Shown here in pieces: positions 35,089-45,460 of a DNA stretch of 64,000 bases; within the stretch, counting starts at the first letter, position 1, and every line of letters begins with the position of its first letter. The position numbers and the translations under genes are program-made. The notes beneath the pieces are model-generated. The model searched no databases, was not told the DNA's origin, and saw only the letters and a list, made by a program, of their open reading frames with translations. The DNA is taken from positions 37,101 through 101,100 of the forward strand of contig JAEZLH010000021.1 of the NCBI GenBank assembly GCA_023435895.1, given 5' to 3'. This DNA comes from Bacillota bacterium. Lineage in GTDB: Bacteria; Bacillota; Clostridia; Lachnospirales; Lachnospiraceae.

Positions 35089-38000
35089 TTGGCACTATAT
35101 CAATAAACGAGTTTTAAATTACAGTCAGGTTGTTAACTTCTTCACAGGACATTCGGGAAGCGGTAAATCAACGGTAATTGACGCACTTCAAATGATTTTT
35201 TATGCGGATACCACGGGCAGGGGCTTCTTTAACAAAGCGGCAAAGGAAGATTCTAACCGAACACTGATTGAATACCTTCGGGGTATGATTCAGATTGAAG
35301 AAAATAACAGTATTAAGTATTTGCGTAACCGAAATTTCTCCTCTACCGTAGTGCTGGAATTTGAGGATACACAGACGAAAAGCTGCCAATGTATTGGTGT
35401 AGCCTTTGATGTGGATACCAGCAATAATATGATTACCAAGCAATGGTTCTGGCATGGAGGCTCCATTCCGGAGCATCAATATCGTAATGAGGAAGAGAAG
35501 GCCTTCAATATCGCAGAATTAAAGGATTATCTAAAGAAGAATTATCCCCAGGATGAATATTTCTTTACTTCAACGGATGGCAGATTTCGAAATGAAATCT
35601 ATAATAATTATTTTGGCGGTCTGCCGGATGAGCGCTTTATTGCTTTGTTCAAAAAAGCGATTCCCTTCAAGATGGATATGAAGTTAGATGATTTTATTAA
35701 GAATTATATCTTTACAGAAGTAAATATTCGAATTGATGATATGAAGGACAGTGTGGCACAGTATTCCAATCTAAAGCTGAAGTTGGAGGATACCAGAAGA
35801 GAAATTGACCTTCTTCTTGATGTTCAAAACCAATACCGTAAGTATGAACAATGCTGTGATAAGGAACTCCAATATGGATATAATCTTGATTGTTTGGAGA
35901 TTAAGTTGGCGAAGCAAAATATAGAGTATAACCAATCACAGCTTGAGACACTGGACAAGGATATTCTATCATTGAAAGAAACTGCCGGTAGATTAACAGA
36001 CCAAATAAAAACCATGCAGCTGGAGAGGGATGAGGTAGCAGGCTTTATTCAAAATAGTGGCTATACCCATCTTTTGGAGCAGCTTAAACTGCTAAGTCAA
36101 AATATTGATATGCTTGGAAGATCAAAGGCAAGGTATGACCAGATAGCCCATAAGCTCGGGGCATGGGAATCTACGAATCTACTGAAGTCTTCTACCATAG
36201 AGGCAATTAAGAAGTTTGGTAATTATAATACAGAGATAACAGAAATGGAAGCAATCAGAAGTGATATTAATGAAGTAAAAGAGGCATTGGAAGAGGAAAA
36301 AGCGGAATGTAATAAAGAGCTTCATTTTCTGAAAGAAACCATTCGTGACACCGTAAATGAGATTGAGCTTTTACAGAAAGGACAAAAAAACTATTCCCAG
36401 GTACTGCTGGAAACAAAGCAGAAACTCACCCAAATGCTTTCAGAATACTATGGGAAGCATATTCAAGTGGATATACTTGCGGATGTAATCGAGGTGGAAG
36501 ATGAGAGCTGGCTGAATGCGGTGGAAGGCTATATGGGAAATCAAAAGACAGCCTTAATGATACATCCCGACTATACTAAAAAAGCCATGGACTTCTACCG
36601 TGCTCTTGACCCTAAGAAGTACCATCAGGTGGCCGTAGTTGATACCGAAAAGGTATTACATTATACGAAAACTCCCATGGAGAATTCTTTGGCACAGGAA
36701 GTAAGCGCGAACGAAGACTATGTGAGGGCTTATCTGGATTATTTGTTAGGCAGAGTGATCAAATGTAATTCCACGGAGGAATTAAAAGAAAATCAAAGTG
36801 GAATCACTAAGGATGGTGTTCTTTATCAGGGCTTTAAGCTGCAGCATATAGACCCCAAAAAATATACGGAGTATGCATATATCGGTCAGGGGGCAATTAT
36901 TAAGAGACTTGAGGGAGCCAAGGAGAAACTTGCAAAGCTAAATGAAGAAAAATCGCCAATCGAGCATAGAAATCGGGAGTTATCAGAAATCCTGTCCTTT
37001 GAAGACTTTCAACGAGTTGAGGAATATGTGGAATGGAGTAAGGATATTGAAGCTCTGATTAAAGCAGAGAGAGAAAGATCTGAGTGCCAGAATAAAATTG
37101 AAGAATTGAAGGCTACGGATCTGGAAATCTGGCAGACAAAGCTCAAAGAGTTAGAGAAGGTGTTGGAGGAATCCAGAACACGTAAGAGTCAGGCAGAGGG
37201 ATATGCGGTTGCAAAGGGTAATAAGCAGAAAGAAATTTCGGAGTTATTGATTACCTTACATGAAGAGCTAATGGAAAAAACAAAGTTATTTGTACCGGAT
37301 GAAGTCAGGGATAGTGCTTATGAGGCATTTATGCAGGAACAAGCCGGCAAACGCTCAGATTACATCAAACAAAGGTTGTATAACGAGCTGGAAGAGATAA
37401 AGAACCGAAAGGATCAGGAATATACTTCTTTAATAGAGAGACGTCAGGGTCACTATGATTGTTATAGCTATCGTGGATTTTCCGTTACCAGCAGGGACAA
37501 TGAGGATTATGAAAATCTTCTTGCCATATTAAGTAGTGAAAAGCTGGTGGAGTTTACAGAGAAAGCCAATCGTCAGGCACAGATTGCAATCAAACATTTT
37601 AAATCGGACTTCGTATATAAAATCAGAGCGGCAATTCAGGATGCACAAAAGCAGAAGAATGATTTGAATCAGGTGTTAGAGCAGCTGGACTTTGGTAAAG
37701 ACAAGTACAGCTTTAGTGTTACGAAGAATACCGGTGAAGAAGGCAAGTTCTATGAGATGTTTATGAATAAGGATTTGGAGATTAATCCAAAGCAACTGGA
37801 TCATAATATGGATGGCCAAGTAGATTTGTTCAGTATGAGCCATGAAAATGAATATAATGAAATCATGAATGAATTACTGGAGATGTTCATGCCTCCTGCT
37901 AACAGTGATGCTAAGACCTTAGAGACAGCTCGTGCTAATATGGAACGTTATGCGGACTATCGGACCTATCTAACCTTTGATATGAATCAAAGAGTGAACG

Positions 38001-38398
38001 GGGGACCTCCCACCTCTCTTGCCAAGATGCTTTCAAAGAACTCTGGCGGTGAGGGACAGAATCCTTTATATGTCGCATTACTGGCAAGCTTTGCACAAGC
38101 TTACCGCATTAACCTGAATGGGAAGGTGAAAAGGAGAGCTACACCAAGATTGGTTATTCTGGATGAAGCCTTTTCTAAAATGGACGGGGAAAAGGTTGCA
38201 ACCTGTATTTCGTTAATGAATTCTCTGCAGGTGCAAGCAATCATTAGTGCACCCAATGATAAAATACAAAATTATACAGAGAACGTGGATAAGATATTCC
38301 TATTCGCTAACCAGAATAAAACCCGTATCTCCATAGAAGAGTTTGAACAGAACCGCTTTTACGAATTACTAGAGAATTTGGAAGGCGAAGAGTTATAG
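35045..38398 (+). CDS. jetC: Wadjet-type JetC-like SMC/MukB-family ATPase
   Basis: A 1117-aa SMC-like ATPase. ATG 35045, after GGAGGGAGAGGAGG, lies inside jetB. Walker A GHSGSGKST is at residues 35-43, the ABC signature SGGEGQ at 1000-1005, and Walker B VILDEAF with Asp1040-Glu1041. Long coiled-coil arms run between about 270-480 and 620-900, with a hinge-like region near 480-620. In Wadjet systems the JetABC complex loads on DNA, extrudes loops and recognises small circular plasmids; JetD then cuts. All ATPase motifs are intact. No jetD gene follows: a terminator lies 22 bases after the stop and the next gene is an unrelated lipoprotein on the other strand. Confidence 0.85.
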   Translation: MNNRFLAMTKMCLNNWHYINKRVLNYSQVVNFFTGHSGSGKSTVIDALQMIFYADTTGRGFFNKAAKEDSNRTLIEYLRGMIQIEENNSIKYLRNRNFSSTVVLEFEDTQTKSCQCIGVAFDVDTSNNMITKQWFWHGGSIPEHQYRNEEEKAFNIAELKDYLKKNYPQDEYFFTSTDGRFRNEIYNNYFGGLPDERFIALFKKAIPFKMDMKLDDFIKNYIFTEVNIRIDDMKDSVAQYSNLKLKLEDTRREIDLLLDVQNQYRKYEQCCDKELQYGYNLDCLEIKLAKQNIEYNQSQLETLDKDILSLKETAGRLTDQIKTMQLERDEVAGFIQNSGYTHLLEQLKLLSQNIDMLGRSKARYDQIAHKLGAWESTNLLKSSTIEAIKKFGNYNTEITEMEAIRSDINEVKEALEEEKAECNKELHFLKETIRDTVNEIELLQKGQKNYSQVLLETKQKLTQMLSEYYGKHIQVDILADVIEVEDESWLNAVEGYMGNQKTALMIHPDYTKKAMDFYRALDPKKYHQVAVVDTEKVLHYTKTPMENSLAQEVSANEDYVRAYLDYLLGRVIKCNSTEELKENQSGITKDGVLYQGFKLQHIDPKKYTEYAYIGQGAIIKRLEGAKEKLAKLNEEKSPIEHRNRELSEILSFEDFQRVEEYVEWSKDIEALIKAERERSECQNKIEELKATDLEIWQTKLKELEKVLEESRTRKSQAEGYAVAKGNKQKEISELLITLHEELMEKTKLFVPDEVRDSAYEAFMQEQAGKRSDYIKQRLYNELEEIKNRKDQEYTSLIERRQGHYDCYSYRGFSVTSRDNEDYENLLAILSSEKLVEFTEKANRQAQIAIKHFKSDFVYKIRAAIQDAQKQKNDLNQVLEQLDFGKDKYSFSVTKNTGEEGKFYEMFMNKDLEINPKQLDHNMDGQVDLFSMSHENEYNEIMNELLEMFMPPANSDAKTLETARANMERYADYRTYLTFDMNQRVNGGPPTSLAKMLSKNSGGEGQNPLYVALLASFAQAYRINLNGKVKRRATPRLVILDEAFSKMDGEKVATCISLMNSLQVQAIISAPNDKIQNYTENVDKIFLFANQNKTRISIEEFEQNRFYELLENLEGEEL

Positions 38399-38420
38399 AC
38401 GGTGGTTATATAGAAAAAGG

Positions 38421-38456
38421 AAAAGCTTCGAGAAATGCTTCTCGAAGCTTTTGTAC
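38421..38456 (+). terminator. Terminator of the jet operon
   Basis: A perfect 14-bp stem (AAAAGCTTCGAGAA with its complement) and loop ATGC, starting 22 bases after the jetC stop. Confidence 0.85.
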
Positions 38457-38636
38457 ATGTGAGCACAGTATGAAAACTAGAGAACCGCCGTGTACCGAAC
38501 GGTACGCATGGTGGTATGGTAGGAATTATGTCATTAAGTCAAGAATCGGAAATTAAAAATAAAAATTTCTTTTTAGTCTTTGGAGTTTATTTGAATGACT
38601 TTCTCATCTGTAACTTTACTTTTAAGCCACTACAGC

Positions 38637-39392
38637 TTAATTAAAATATTTGGTAATCACTTTGTTGTAAAACGGAACTATATATTGAAGAGGTTCATAG
38701 TTGTATACATCAAGGTCAGATTGCTTCAGCGTCTTGCTTTTTACATTTGCCTTTTGTTCATCAGTTGGTATAGCAAACATTCCTTCGTAATCACAAGTTG
38801 GCCAGTATCCTTTGTTCGTATCATCATATTGAAGGAACATAAGATATTTCTTATCTTTGACTGGCGGTTTCATCGCTGAATTGGAGATTAATTGTTCTTT
38901 CCCGCTAGGATAGGTCCATCTATAATAGTCATGCAATAAAACCAACTTATCTTTGATTTTTACATCTCCTTTATATACTTTCGTTACTTCAATTTCCCAT
39001 TTTGTATAACCTGAACCGGGTAAATCTTGTTTTAATTCGGAATCATAAGAGGTATCCACCTCCTGCCCGGTAACCTCCTTCGGAACTGCTTCAACAATTA
39101 CAGTGGATTTAGTTTCCACTGGCTTTATATCTTCATATAATTCTCTTTCAGCGGTATTACCAGTATATACAACCTCTATGTCAGCAGGAATGTCAGCTAG
39201 ATGCTCCGCAGATGGAGTAACTGAAGGAATATCAGTCACATTCTCTGTTGCCTGGGTAACTGAGGGATGATTAGTCACACTCCCTACAGACTTAGAATCA
39301 GTGGGATGGTTAGAAACATCCGTATCCTTGCAGGAAGCAAATAATAATATGAACGATATACTAGCAAGTAATAAAATAATCATTTTTTTCAT
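38637..39392 (-). CDS. Lipoprotein of unknown function with Thr/Pro/Ser-rich linker
   Basis: A 251-aa lipoprotein starting at MKKMIILLL (ATG ending at 39392, after AAAGGAGAG). The lipobox is LLFASCKD (about 16-23). Residues about 25-75 are low-complexity, rich in Thr, Pro, Val and Asp with repeated N/D-x-PSVT units, as expected for a linker that holds a domain away from the membrane. The remaining ~170 residues (EVTKVYKGDVKIKDKLVLLH near 140) are beta-rich and not recognised. It is monocistronic and converges on the jet operon. Confidence 0.7.
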   Translation of the reverse strand: MKKMIILLLASISFILLFASCKDTDVSNHPTDSKSVGSVTNHPSVTQATENVTDIPSVTPSAEHLADIPADIEVVYTGNTAERELYEDIKPVETKSTVIVEAVPKEVTGQEVDTSYDSELKQDLPGSGYTKWEIEVTKVYKGDVKIKDKLVLLHDYYRWTYPSGKEQLISNSAMKPPVKDKKYLMFLQYDDTNKGYWPTCDYEGMFAIPTDEQKANVKSKTLKQSDLDVYNYEPLQYIVPFYNKVITKYFN

Positions 39393-39920
39393 TTTATTAA
39401 CTCTCCTTTTTACGTTTAAGAACCTCATTTTGATTTTATTATAGTCCTGTCATCTGAACTTATAGTAGCGGCTATATGTACAGTATCTGACATGCTTTGA
39501 TTCATATCTGACCCAGCATGAATAGGCATTGAAGGATGGCTGAGAAGAAAATATTGGTAAATACATACAATGTAACATATCGTGACATATATGTAAATAA
39601 TTATTATGTTCAAAATATATCTCTAGGGTCAACTCTTTATGTTTTGGTCAGTATCTGAATTAAAGATTAGTACTCAATAACCGTAATTTATAGATATAAG
39701 CATTGATTATTAATAATGTCGAGTGAAGTAGAAGAGGTAAAATAGTTAATGTGCTACACGAACTTAACTTTGGTTTTTACATAGAAAATCCCATAATAGT
39801 CATCCGTTAATGTAAGTAAAAAAGATAAAAGGCTATTCTCTCATGATAGAGGAGTAGGAGACTAGTCAAATTTATATATACTAGATCTATTGCGGGAAAA
39901 TTTAATTTAAGTATATTTAC

Positions 39921-39995
39921 TTGACAAGTAAATAAAAATAGTTATAATTAAGTTAAACGGTTAACTTCCTTGTATCTATTTGGTTAACCGATTAA
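39921..39995 (+). promoter_or_regulatory. Sigma-A promoter with two LacI-type operators for the GH65/GH15/LacI operon
   Basis: TTGACA (39921-39926), 16 bases, TATAAT (39943-39948). A palindrome GTTAAACGGTTAAC covers 39952-39965 and TTAACCGATTAA covers 39984-39995, both just downstream of the promoter where a repressor would block it. The second is the same word (inverted) as the two sites at 46703 and 46743. The rest of 39393-40019 has no gene I can support. Confidence 0.8.
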
Positions 39996-40019
39996 TGAAC
40001 AATATATGGAGGCAAATAA

Positions 40020-42335
40020 ATGGGAAAGATTGCAGATAGATATTTTGAGGTGGATCCATGGTCAGTCATGGAACGAGGGTTTGATTCCTCCCATGGCTTA
40101 GTGAGTGAGTCCATCTTTTCGCTGGGCAATGAATATATGGGGGTTCGAGGATATTTTGAAGAAGGATATGGTGGTGAAAAGCATGTGGGAAGTTATTTTA
40201 ACGGTTTCTATGAAGAGACACCCATCTATCATCCCGCTAGATATAAAGGCTTTGTAGACATATCAAGAGATATGACCAATACGGTAGACTGGTTATACAT
40301 TCGGATTTTAATTGATGGAGAGCAACTGGATTTGGGAACCAGCACCTATGAGGATTATAGTAGGAAATTGGATTTTAAAACAGGCATTTTAACAAGATCC
40401 TTTGTTTGGACTACAAAAACAGGGAAGAAGTTAAGAATAAGCTTTGAACGATTACTCAGTATGAAGGTGAATTATCTTGCTTGTCAACATATCAGTCTGG
40501 AGCCGCTTAACTTCACTGGGGAATTAGAGTTAATATCTGGTATGGATTTCTCCATTCATGCTCCATACTTTAAAGAAGGAAATTGTAGTTACATACATAG
40601 CGATAAAATAGAAAATATCTATGCAATACTTGGCGAGACCAAACGAAGTGGGCTTAGGATTTATTCAAGTTACCGAATGGAGTGTAACGATAAACTTAGA
40701 GAAGAAACAATCAGGGAGGAACAGTTCTTTGGTAATCGTTTTCATCTAATGTTACAGGAAGGGAAAGCCACGGAGCTGAATAAAATCGTCATTAATTATG
40801 CTGCAACTAAGCAGGATGACAAAGAATTAGTATGGGATAAGGGATATGAACTATCACAAAAGTATTCTACAGCTAACTATGAACAGATAAAGCAGGATAA
40901 TTTGGCTTACTGGACAAAGATCTGGGATGAGTCGGACATTGTGATTGAAGGCGATCCGGAGAATCAGCAAGGAATTCGTTTTTGCATCTTTCAGCTTCAT
41001 CAGACCTATCGAGGCTCCGATGATAAGCTCAACATCGGTGCGAAAGGCTTATCCGGTGAAGCATATGGAGGAAAGGCCTTTTGGGATACGGAGGCTTATT
41101 GCCTGCAGTTTTATATCTTCAATAACCCGGAGGCAGCCAAAAAGCTTTTGACCTACCGATACAATCTGCTGGATGAAGCAAGGGCAAGGGCGAAGGAACT
41201 GGATTGTGAAGGGGCTTGTTATCCCATATCAACCATTGATGGAATTGAGACTTGTGGAGCCTGGCAGCATTCCAGCCTTCAGATCCATGTTAGCGGTGCC
41301 ATTGCCTTTGGAATTTTTAATTATGATAAGATCTGCCAGGATAAGGAGTTCTTGTATTCAAAGGGAATTGAGATGCTTTTAGAGATCAGTCGATTCTATG
41401 CCAGCAGGGTACAGAAGAATCCTCTGACCGGTGAATACGGATATTACGGTGTTATGGGTGTGGATGAATTCCATATGATGGTCAATAATAACTGCTTTAC
41501 CAATTACCTGGCGAAGAAAGCCTTGGAATTTACCTTGGAAGTAGTGGAGGAAATGGTAAATGCATCAGTAGCTAATAGAAAGCAATTATTGGAACGACTT
41601 GATTTTAAAGAACAGGAATTAGAGCATTTCAGAGAAATATCTACGAACATGGGTCTGCCAAGGAATGAAGAGGGGCTGTATGAACAGCATGACGGGTTCT
41701 TTTCCCTTCCTCATATTGATCTGGATTCCATACCAATTAGTGAATTTCCGTTATATAACCATTGGTCCTATGACAGAATTTATCGTACGGATATGATCAA
41801 ACAGGCAGACGTTCTTATGATGATGTTTATGTATAGCAATGACTTCTCCAAGGAGGAAAAGAGGATTAACTATGATTATTATGAATATCGCTGTATTCAT
41901 GAATCCTCCCTATCTCCATCCGTACATTCCATTATTGCTTCCGAGATTGGAAAGCAAGAAGATGCATTCGACTTCTTTCATTTTGCCACAAGACTGGATC
42001 TGGATAACTATAACAGGAATACCAATGAAGGATTACATATGACTTCCATTGCAGCTGCGTGGATGAACATTGTGTATGGCTTTGGGGGATTACGATCGGA
42101 TGGCGAACTATTAAGTTTCTCGCCCACAATCCCTCCTACCTGGACGTCTTACTCGTTTTCTCTGATCTATCATAAGATTATGATTCAGGTAAGAGTTTTT
42201 GAAGATGAAGTGGTGCTATCCGTAAACAGGGATGAAAGCGTAGAGCTAATGCTATACGATAAGAAGTATGTTATCGATCAAAACAGAATTCGAATATCAA
42301 TTCCCGTGGAGTATCGGAGTAAGGTAATAGCATAA
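40020..42335 (+). CDS. GH65 alpha-glucoside phosphorylase
   Basis: A 771-aa cytoplasmic enzyme of glycoside hydrolase family 65, usual length. It splits an alpha-linked glucose disaccharide or oligosaccharide with phosphate to give beta-glucose-1-phosphate. The N-terminal beta-sandwich (about 1-270) precedes an (alpha/alpha)6 barrel with FWDTEAY near 355 and the general acid Glu483 in MGVDEFHMMVNNN. The more usual motif is GPDEYHEHVNNN, so the region is divergent. ATG 40020 follows TGGAGG. It leads an operon with GH15 and LacI genes. The neighbouring GH87 points to nigerose or alpha-1,3-oligoglucan as substrate, but kojibiose, maltose or others are possible. Confidence 0.9.
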   Translation: MGKIADRYFEVDPWSVMERGFDSSHGLVSESIFSLGNEYMGVRGYFEEGYGGEKHVGSYFNGFYEETPIYHPARYKGFVDISRDMTNTVDWLYIRILIDGEQLDLGTSTYEDYSRKLDFKTGILTRSFVWTTKTGKKLRISFERLLSMKVNYLACQHISLEPLNFTGELELISGMDFSIHAPYFKEGNCSYIHSDKIENIYAILGETKRSGLRIYSSYRMECNDKLREETIREEQFFGNRFHLMLQEGKATELNKIVINYAATKQDDKELVWDKGYELSQKYSTANYEQIKQDNLAYWTKIWDESDIVIEGDPENQQGIRFCIFQLHQTYRGSDDKLNIGAKGLSGEAYGGKAFWDTEAYCLQFYIFNNPEAAKKLLTYRYNLLDEARARAKELDCEGACYPISTIDGIETCGAWQHSSLQIHVSGAIAFGIFNYDKICQDKEFLYSKGIEMLLEISRFYASRVQKNPLTGEYGYYGVMGVDEFHMMVNNNCFTNYLAKKALEFTLEVVEEMVNASVANRKQLLERLDFKEQELEHFREISTNMGLPRNEEGLYEQHDGFFSLPHIDLDSIPISEFPLYNHWSYDRIYRTDMIKQADVLMMMFMYSNDFSKEEKRINYDYYEYRCIHESSLSPSVHSIIASEIGKQEDAFDFFHFATRLDLDNYNRNTNEGLHMTSIAAAWMNIVYGFGGLRSDGELLSFSPTIPPTWTSYSFSLIYHKIMIQVRVFEDEVVLSVNRDESVELMLYDKKYVIDQNRIRISIPVEYRSKVIA

Positions 42336-42352
42336 AATTATGGAGGTCATGA

Positions 42353-44275
42353 ATGACTAAGGATTATATAAATTACGGCATTATCGGTAATTCCAGAATG
42401 CTTGGGTGCTTGAATAAGAATGGAGAACTTCAAAGATTATTTTGGCCAAATATCGATCATATGCAATGTATTAATCAATTTGAAGCAGGTATAAGAATGG
42501 GTGAAGGACGAACTATTTCTCTGACTAATCCTTCCTTTCATAAAACAATGGAGTATGTACCTTCAACGAATATATTACGTACTGATTTTGAAAACACCGA
42601 ATTAGGAATCACGATTACTCAAACGGATTTTTGCATCATGGATGAAGATATTATGATTAGAAATTATAGGATTAATAATAAATCAAAGGAAAGTCACCAG
42701 CTTGAGTGGAGAGTTTATTCCTCGGCAGTTTCATCTATTTCAGAGCTGATGGGAACTAAGTTCGATGATGAGAATGAAGCATTAATCCATTATAAAAGAG
42801 ACTATTATATGAGTGTTTCCTCTAATCTGGAAGTAGAGCAATTTCAAATTGGAGGAGAATGCAGGACGGCTTATGAGGAAGGAATCTTCTCTGGGGAGAA
42901 TGAAGTGCTTATGGTACCTGAGGGTGGTTTGTGCTGGAACCTGGGAGAAGTAAAGAGTGGCAATGAGAGTTTGATTACCCTTCAGATTTGCTTTGGCAAA
43001 ACCTTAAAGGAAGTCAAAAGAGTAACCAAAGAAGTAAGAACTATGTCTTATGAAACCATATATGAGCAAACGGTTGATTATTGGACAAATTTCATAAAGA
43101 GTCATTCTCTAAGACAATCGACGAACAGAGAATACAACCGGATATATGAGAGGACACTGTTGGTCTTTAAGCTGATGCAGGATGGAACCAGCGGTGGTTT
43201 AATGGCTGCGCCTGAGGTGGATGAGGAGCTGACAAGCTGTGGACGTTATGCTTATTGTTGGGGAAGGGATGCGGCGTTTATCTCAGAGGCACTGGATCGC
43301 TGTGGAATGCATCAGGAAGTGGAGAATTTCTTCCGTTTTTCTGCAAAGATACAGGAGGAGGACGGAAGCTGGTTGCAGCGTTACTGTTTGGATGGGAATC
43401 TTGCTCCTTCCTGGGGACTTCAAATTGATGAAACCGGTGCGATTTTACATGGAGTATGGAAGCATTATGAGAGTACAAAGAATTTAGAGTTTCTAAATCA
43501 GATGTATATGACCGTAAAACGAGGAGCAGAGTTTTTGATTACCTTTATGGATGAGGAGACGGGGCTTGTTAAGGCCAGTCATGATTTATGGGAAGAACGC
43601 CACGGAATCCATACTTATTCGGTGGCAGCGGTGTATTCAGGACTTCTTTCAAGTGCAAAGATTGCCCGGGTTCTCAGTCAAGACGAATCAGCTTCAAAGT
43701 GGGAAGCGGAGGCAGAGCGTTTAAAGCGTTCCGTGGAAGAAACACTTTGGAATCAAGAGGAAGGAAGCTTTCTTAGGGGAATCCGGACACAGCTATATCC
43801 GGACAGTAAGATGGATGGACATAAGTGTATGGTGGTGGAAGGACAAAAAGGGAGAAAGAAGAAAGTAGTCTGTGAGGATAAAATCATTGATATCAGTCTA
43901 ATTGGATTATCCATTCCTTTTGGAGTGTTTGATCCAGCAGACGAACGAATGAAATCCACAGCATACAGGATTGAACAGAAGCTGACCAGCGAAAAAGTAG
44001 GCGGCATTAAGCGATATGAGGATGATGAGTACATGGGAGGGAACCCCTGGATACTAACAACTCTCTGGTTGGCGCTTTATTATAGTAGAATTGGCAGGGA
44101 TGACAAAGCATTAGAATATTTTGAATGGGCCACAAAAGGAAGAACAGCACTTAACCTCTTGCCAGAGCAGATTGGAAAAGAAAGTGGAGAGCCCGTTTGG
44201 ATCGTACCACTAACCTGGTCCCATGCCATGTATGCATTAACCTTTCATGAATTATCGGAGAAAAACATTATTTAG
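42353..44275 (+). CDS. GH15-family glucoamylase/glucosidase, cytoplasmic
   Basis: A 640-aa protein with the bacterial GH15 plan: N-terminal beta-sandwich (about 1-260), linker, and (alpha/alpha)6 barrel (about 270-635). YCWGRDAAFI (about 302) binds substrate. The general acid is Glu414 in DLWEERHG, and the base is Glu605 in LLPEQIG. It hydrolyses terminal alpha-glucosyl residues with inversion. No signal peptide is present, so it acts on imported oligosaccharides, in parallel with the phosphorylases. It begins 17 bases after the GH65 gene with TGGAGG. Linkage preference cannot be read directly. Confidence 0.9.
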   Translation: MTKDYINYGIIGNSRMLGCLNKNGELQRLFWPNIDHMQCINQFEAGIRMGEGRTISLTNPSFHKTMEYVPSTNILRTDFENTELGITITQTDFCIMDEDIMIRNYRINNKSKESHQLEWRVYSSAVSSISELMGTKFDDENEALIHYKRDYYMSVSSNLEVEQFQIGGECRTAYEEGIFSGENEVLMVPEGGLCWNLGEVKSGNESLITLQICFGKTLKEVKRVTKEVRTMSYETIYEQTVDYWTNFIKSHSLRQSTNREYNRIYERTLLVFKLMQDGTSGGLMAAPEVDEELTSCGRYAYCWGRDAAFISEALDRCGMHQEVENFFRFSAKIQEEDGSWLQRYCLDGNLAPSWGLQIDETGAILHGVWKHYESTKNLEFLNQMYMTVKRGAEFLITFMDEETGLVKASHDLWEERHGIHTYSVAAVYSGLLSSAKIARVLSQDESASKWEAEAERLKRSVEETLWNQEEGSFLRGIRTQLYPDSKMDGHKCMVVEGQKGRKKKVVCEDKIIDISLIGLSIPFGVFDPADERMKSTAYRIEQKLTSEKVGGIKRYEDDEYMGGNPWILTTLWLALYYSRIGRDDKALEYFEWATKGRTALNLLPEQIGKESGEPVWIVPLTWSHAMYALTFHELSEKNII

Positions 44276-44296
44276 GAAAAGAGGCGACTATCAATC

Positions 44297-45334
44297 GTGA
44301 GTGAAAAAATAACAATGAAGGACGTTGCCAGAAAGGCAGGGGTATCCGTTGCCACTGTGTCCAATATTCTGAATAATGTGGAGAATAAAGCGAAGGAGGT
44401 GACCCAGCGTAAGGTATTTAAAGCTGCAAAGGAGTTGAATTACCAAATTGATATGACTGCCAGATTTCTATCCACAGGTCGATCCTACCTGATTGGAATT
44501 TTTCTTCCGGAGGTATATGAAATTGAAGAACCCAGTTCCGTTCTAAAGGATAATCCATTCTTTAGCGAAATTATCAGCGGAATCGAATATTCTTCCAGAA
44601 TGAGTGGTTATGACATTGTAGTTTCCTGTATTAAGGACTGTGATCATATTAAAGAGTTGGTGACCAAAAGAAATCTGGATGGAATCGTAGTGTTAGGCAA
44701 TTTTAATCAGACCTTTTGGGAGGAACTAAAAGAGGTCCAGGTTCCCAAAGTATTGATTGATTCCTATGATCATGATGAACGTGAATTTTGTAATGTTGGG
44801 ATAGATGATGAACTTGGGGCATATCTGGCAACAAAGCATTTACTTGCCATGAACCATGAAAGGATTGCATTTGTAACCGGAAGAATTGAGGAATCCCGTG
44901 TTAATTTCAGAAGGCATAAGGGATTTATCAGAGCCATTGGTGAGGGGAATATTGATATAAATTCATGTCCGGTTATTAATGCAGACATCAATTTTAATGG
45001 AGGAGTTTTGGCTGCCCAAACCATATTGTATTCCTATCCGGAGATTACAGCGGTATTTGCTGCAGCGGATATTATGGCACTGGGTATTATTAAACAGTAC
45101 CATCAGGTAGGAAAATATATCCCCCAGGATTTGTCTTTGGTGGGTTTTGATGATCTGAGCGTGTGTCAATACACTTTTCCGGGACTGACAACGGTTCGCC
45201 AGGATATCAACAAAAAGGGAATGGAAGTAGCTTTAATTCTTATTCAAAAAATTGACGGCATCTCCACTGGTAGTAATGTGATTTTGCCTGTAGAATTAGT
45301 AGTCAGACAGACTGTTTTGCCATATAGGAAGTGA
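44297..45334 (+). CDS. LacI-family transcriptional regulator (first of pair)
   Basis: A 345-aa regulator starting at GTG 44297, after GAGGCG; an ATG at 44315 is inside the helix-turn-helix. The DNA-binding domain (about 5-50: MKDVARKAGVSVATVSNIL) is followed by a periplasmic-binding-type sugar-sensing domain. It is co-transcribed with GH65 and GH15 and is strongly similar to the next gene, sharing SSVLKDNPFFSEI and other runs. It should bind the TTAATCGGTTAA sites at 39984, 46703 and 46743 and be released by an alpha-glucoside. Confidence 0.92.
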   Translation: MSEKITMKDVARKAGVSVATVSNILNNVENKAKEVTQRKVFKAAKELNYQIDMTARFLSTGRSYLIGIFLPEVYEIEEPSSVLKDNPFFSEIISGIEYSSRMSGYDIVVSCIKDCDHIKELVTKRNLDGIVVLGNFNQTFWEELKEVQVPKVLIDSYDHDEREFCNVGIDDELGAYLATKHLLAMNHERIAFVTGRIEESRVNFRRHKGFIRAIGEGNIDINSCPVINADINFNGGVLAAQTILYSYPEITAVFAAADIMALGIIKQYHQVGKYIPQDLSLVGFDDLSVCQYTFPGLTTVRQDINKKGMEVALILIQKIDGISTGSNVILPVELVVRQTVLPYRK

Positions 45335-45460
45335 TATACGAAGGATAAGAAGGAGGACATACTACCGCGATTGACTTCATTCCGTTTCGTGGGTATAATC
45401 AATTTAATGTATAAAAGTAGATTGTACTTTTATTATAAATGTGAGATGGGAGAGTGCAGT

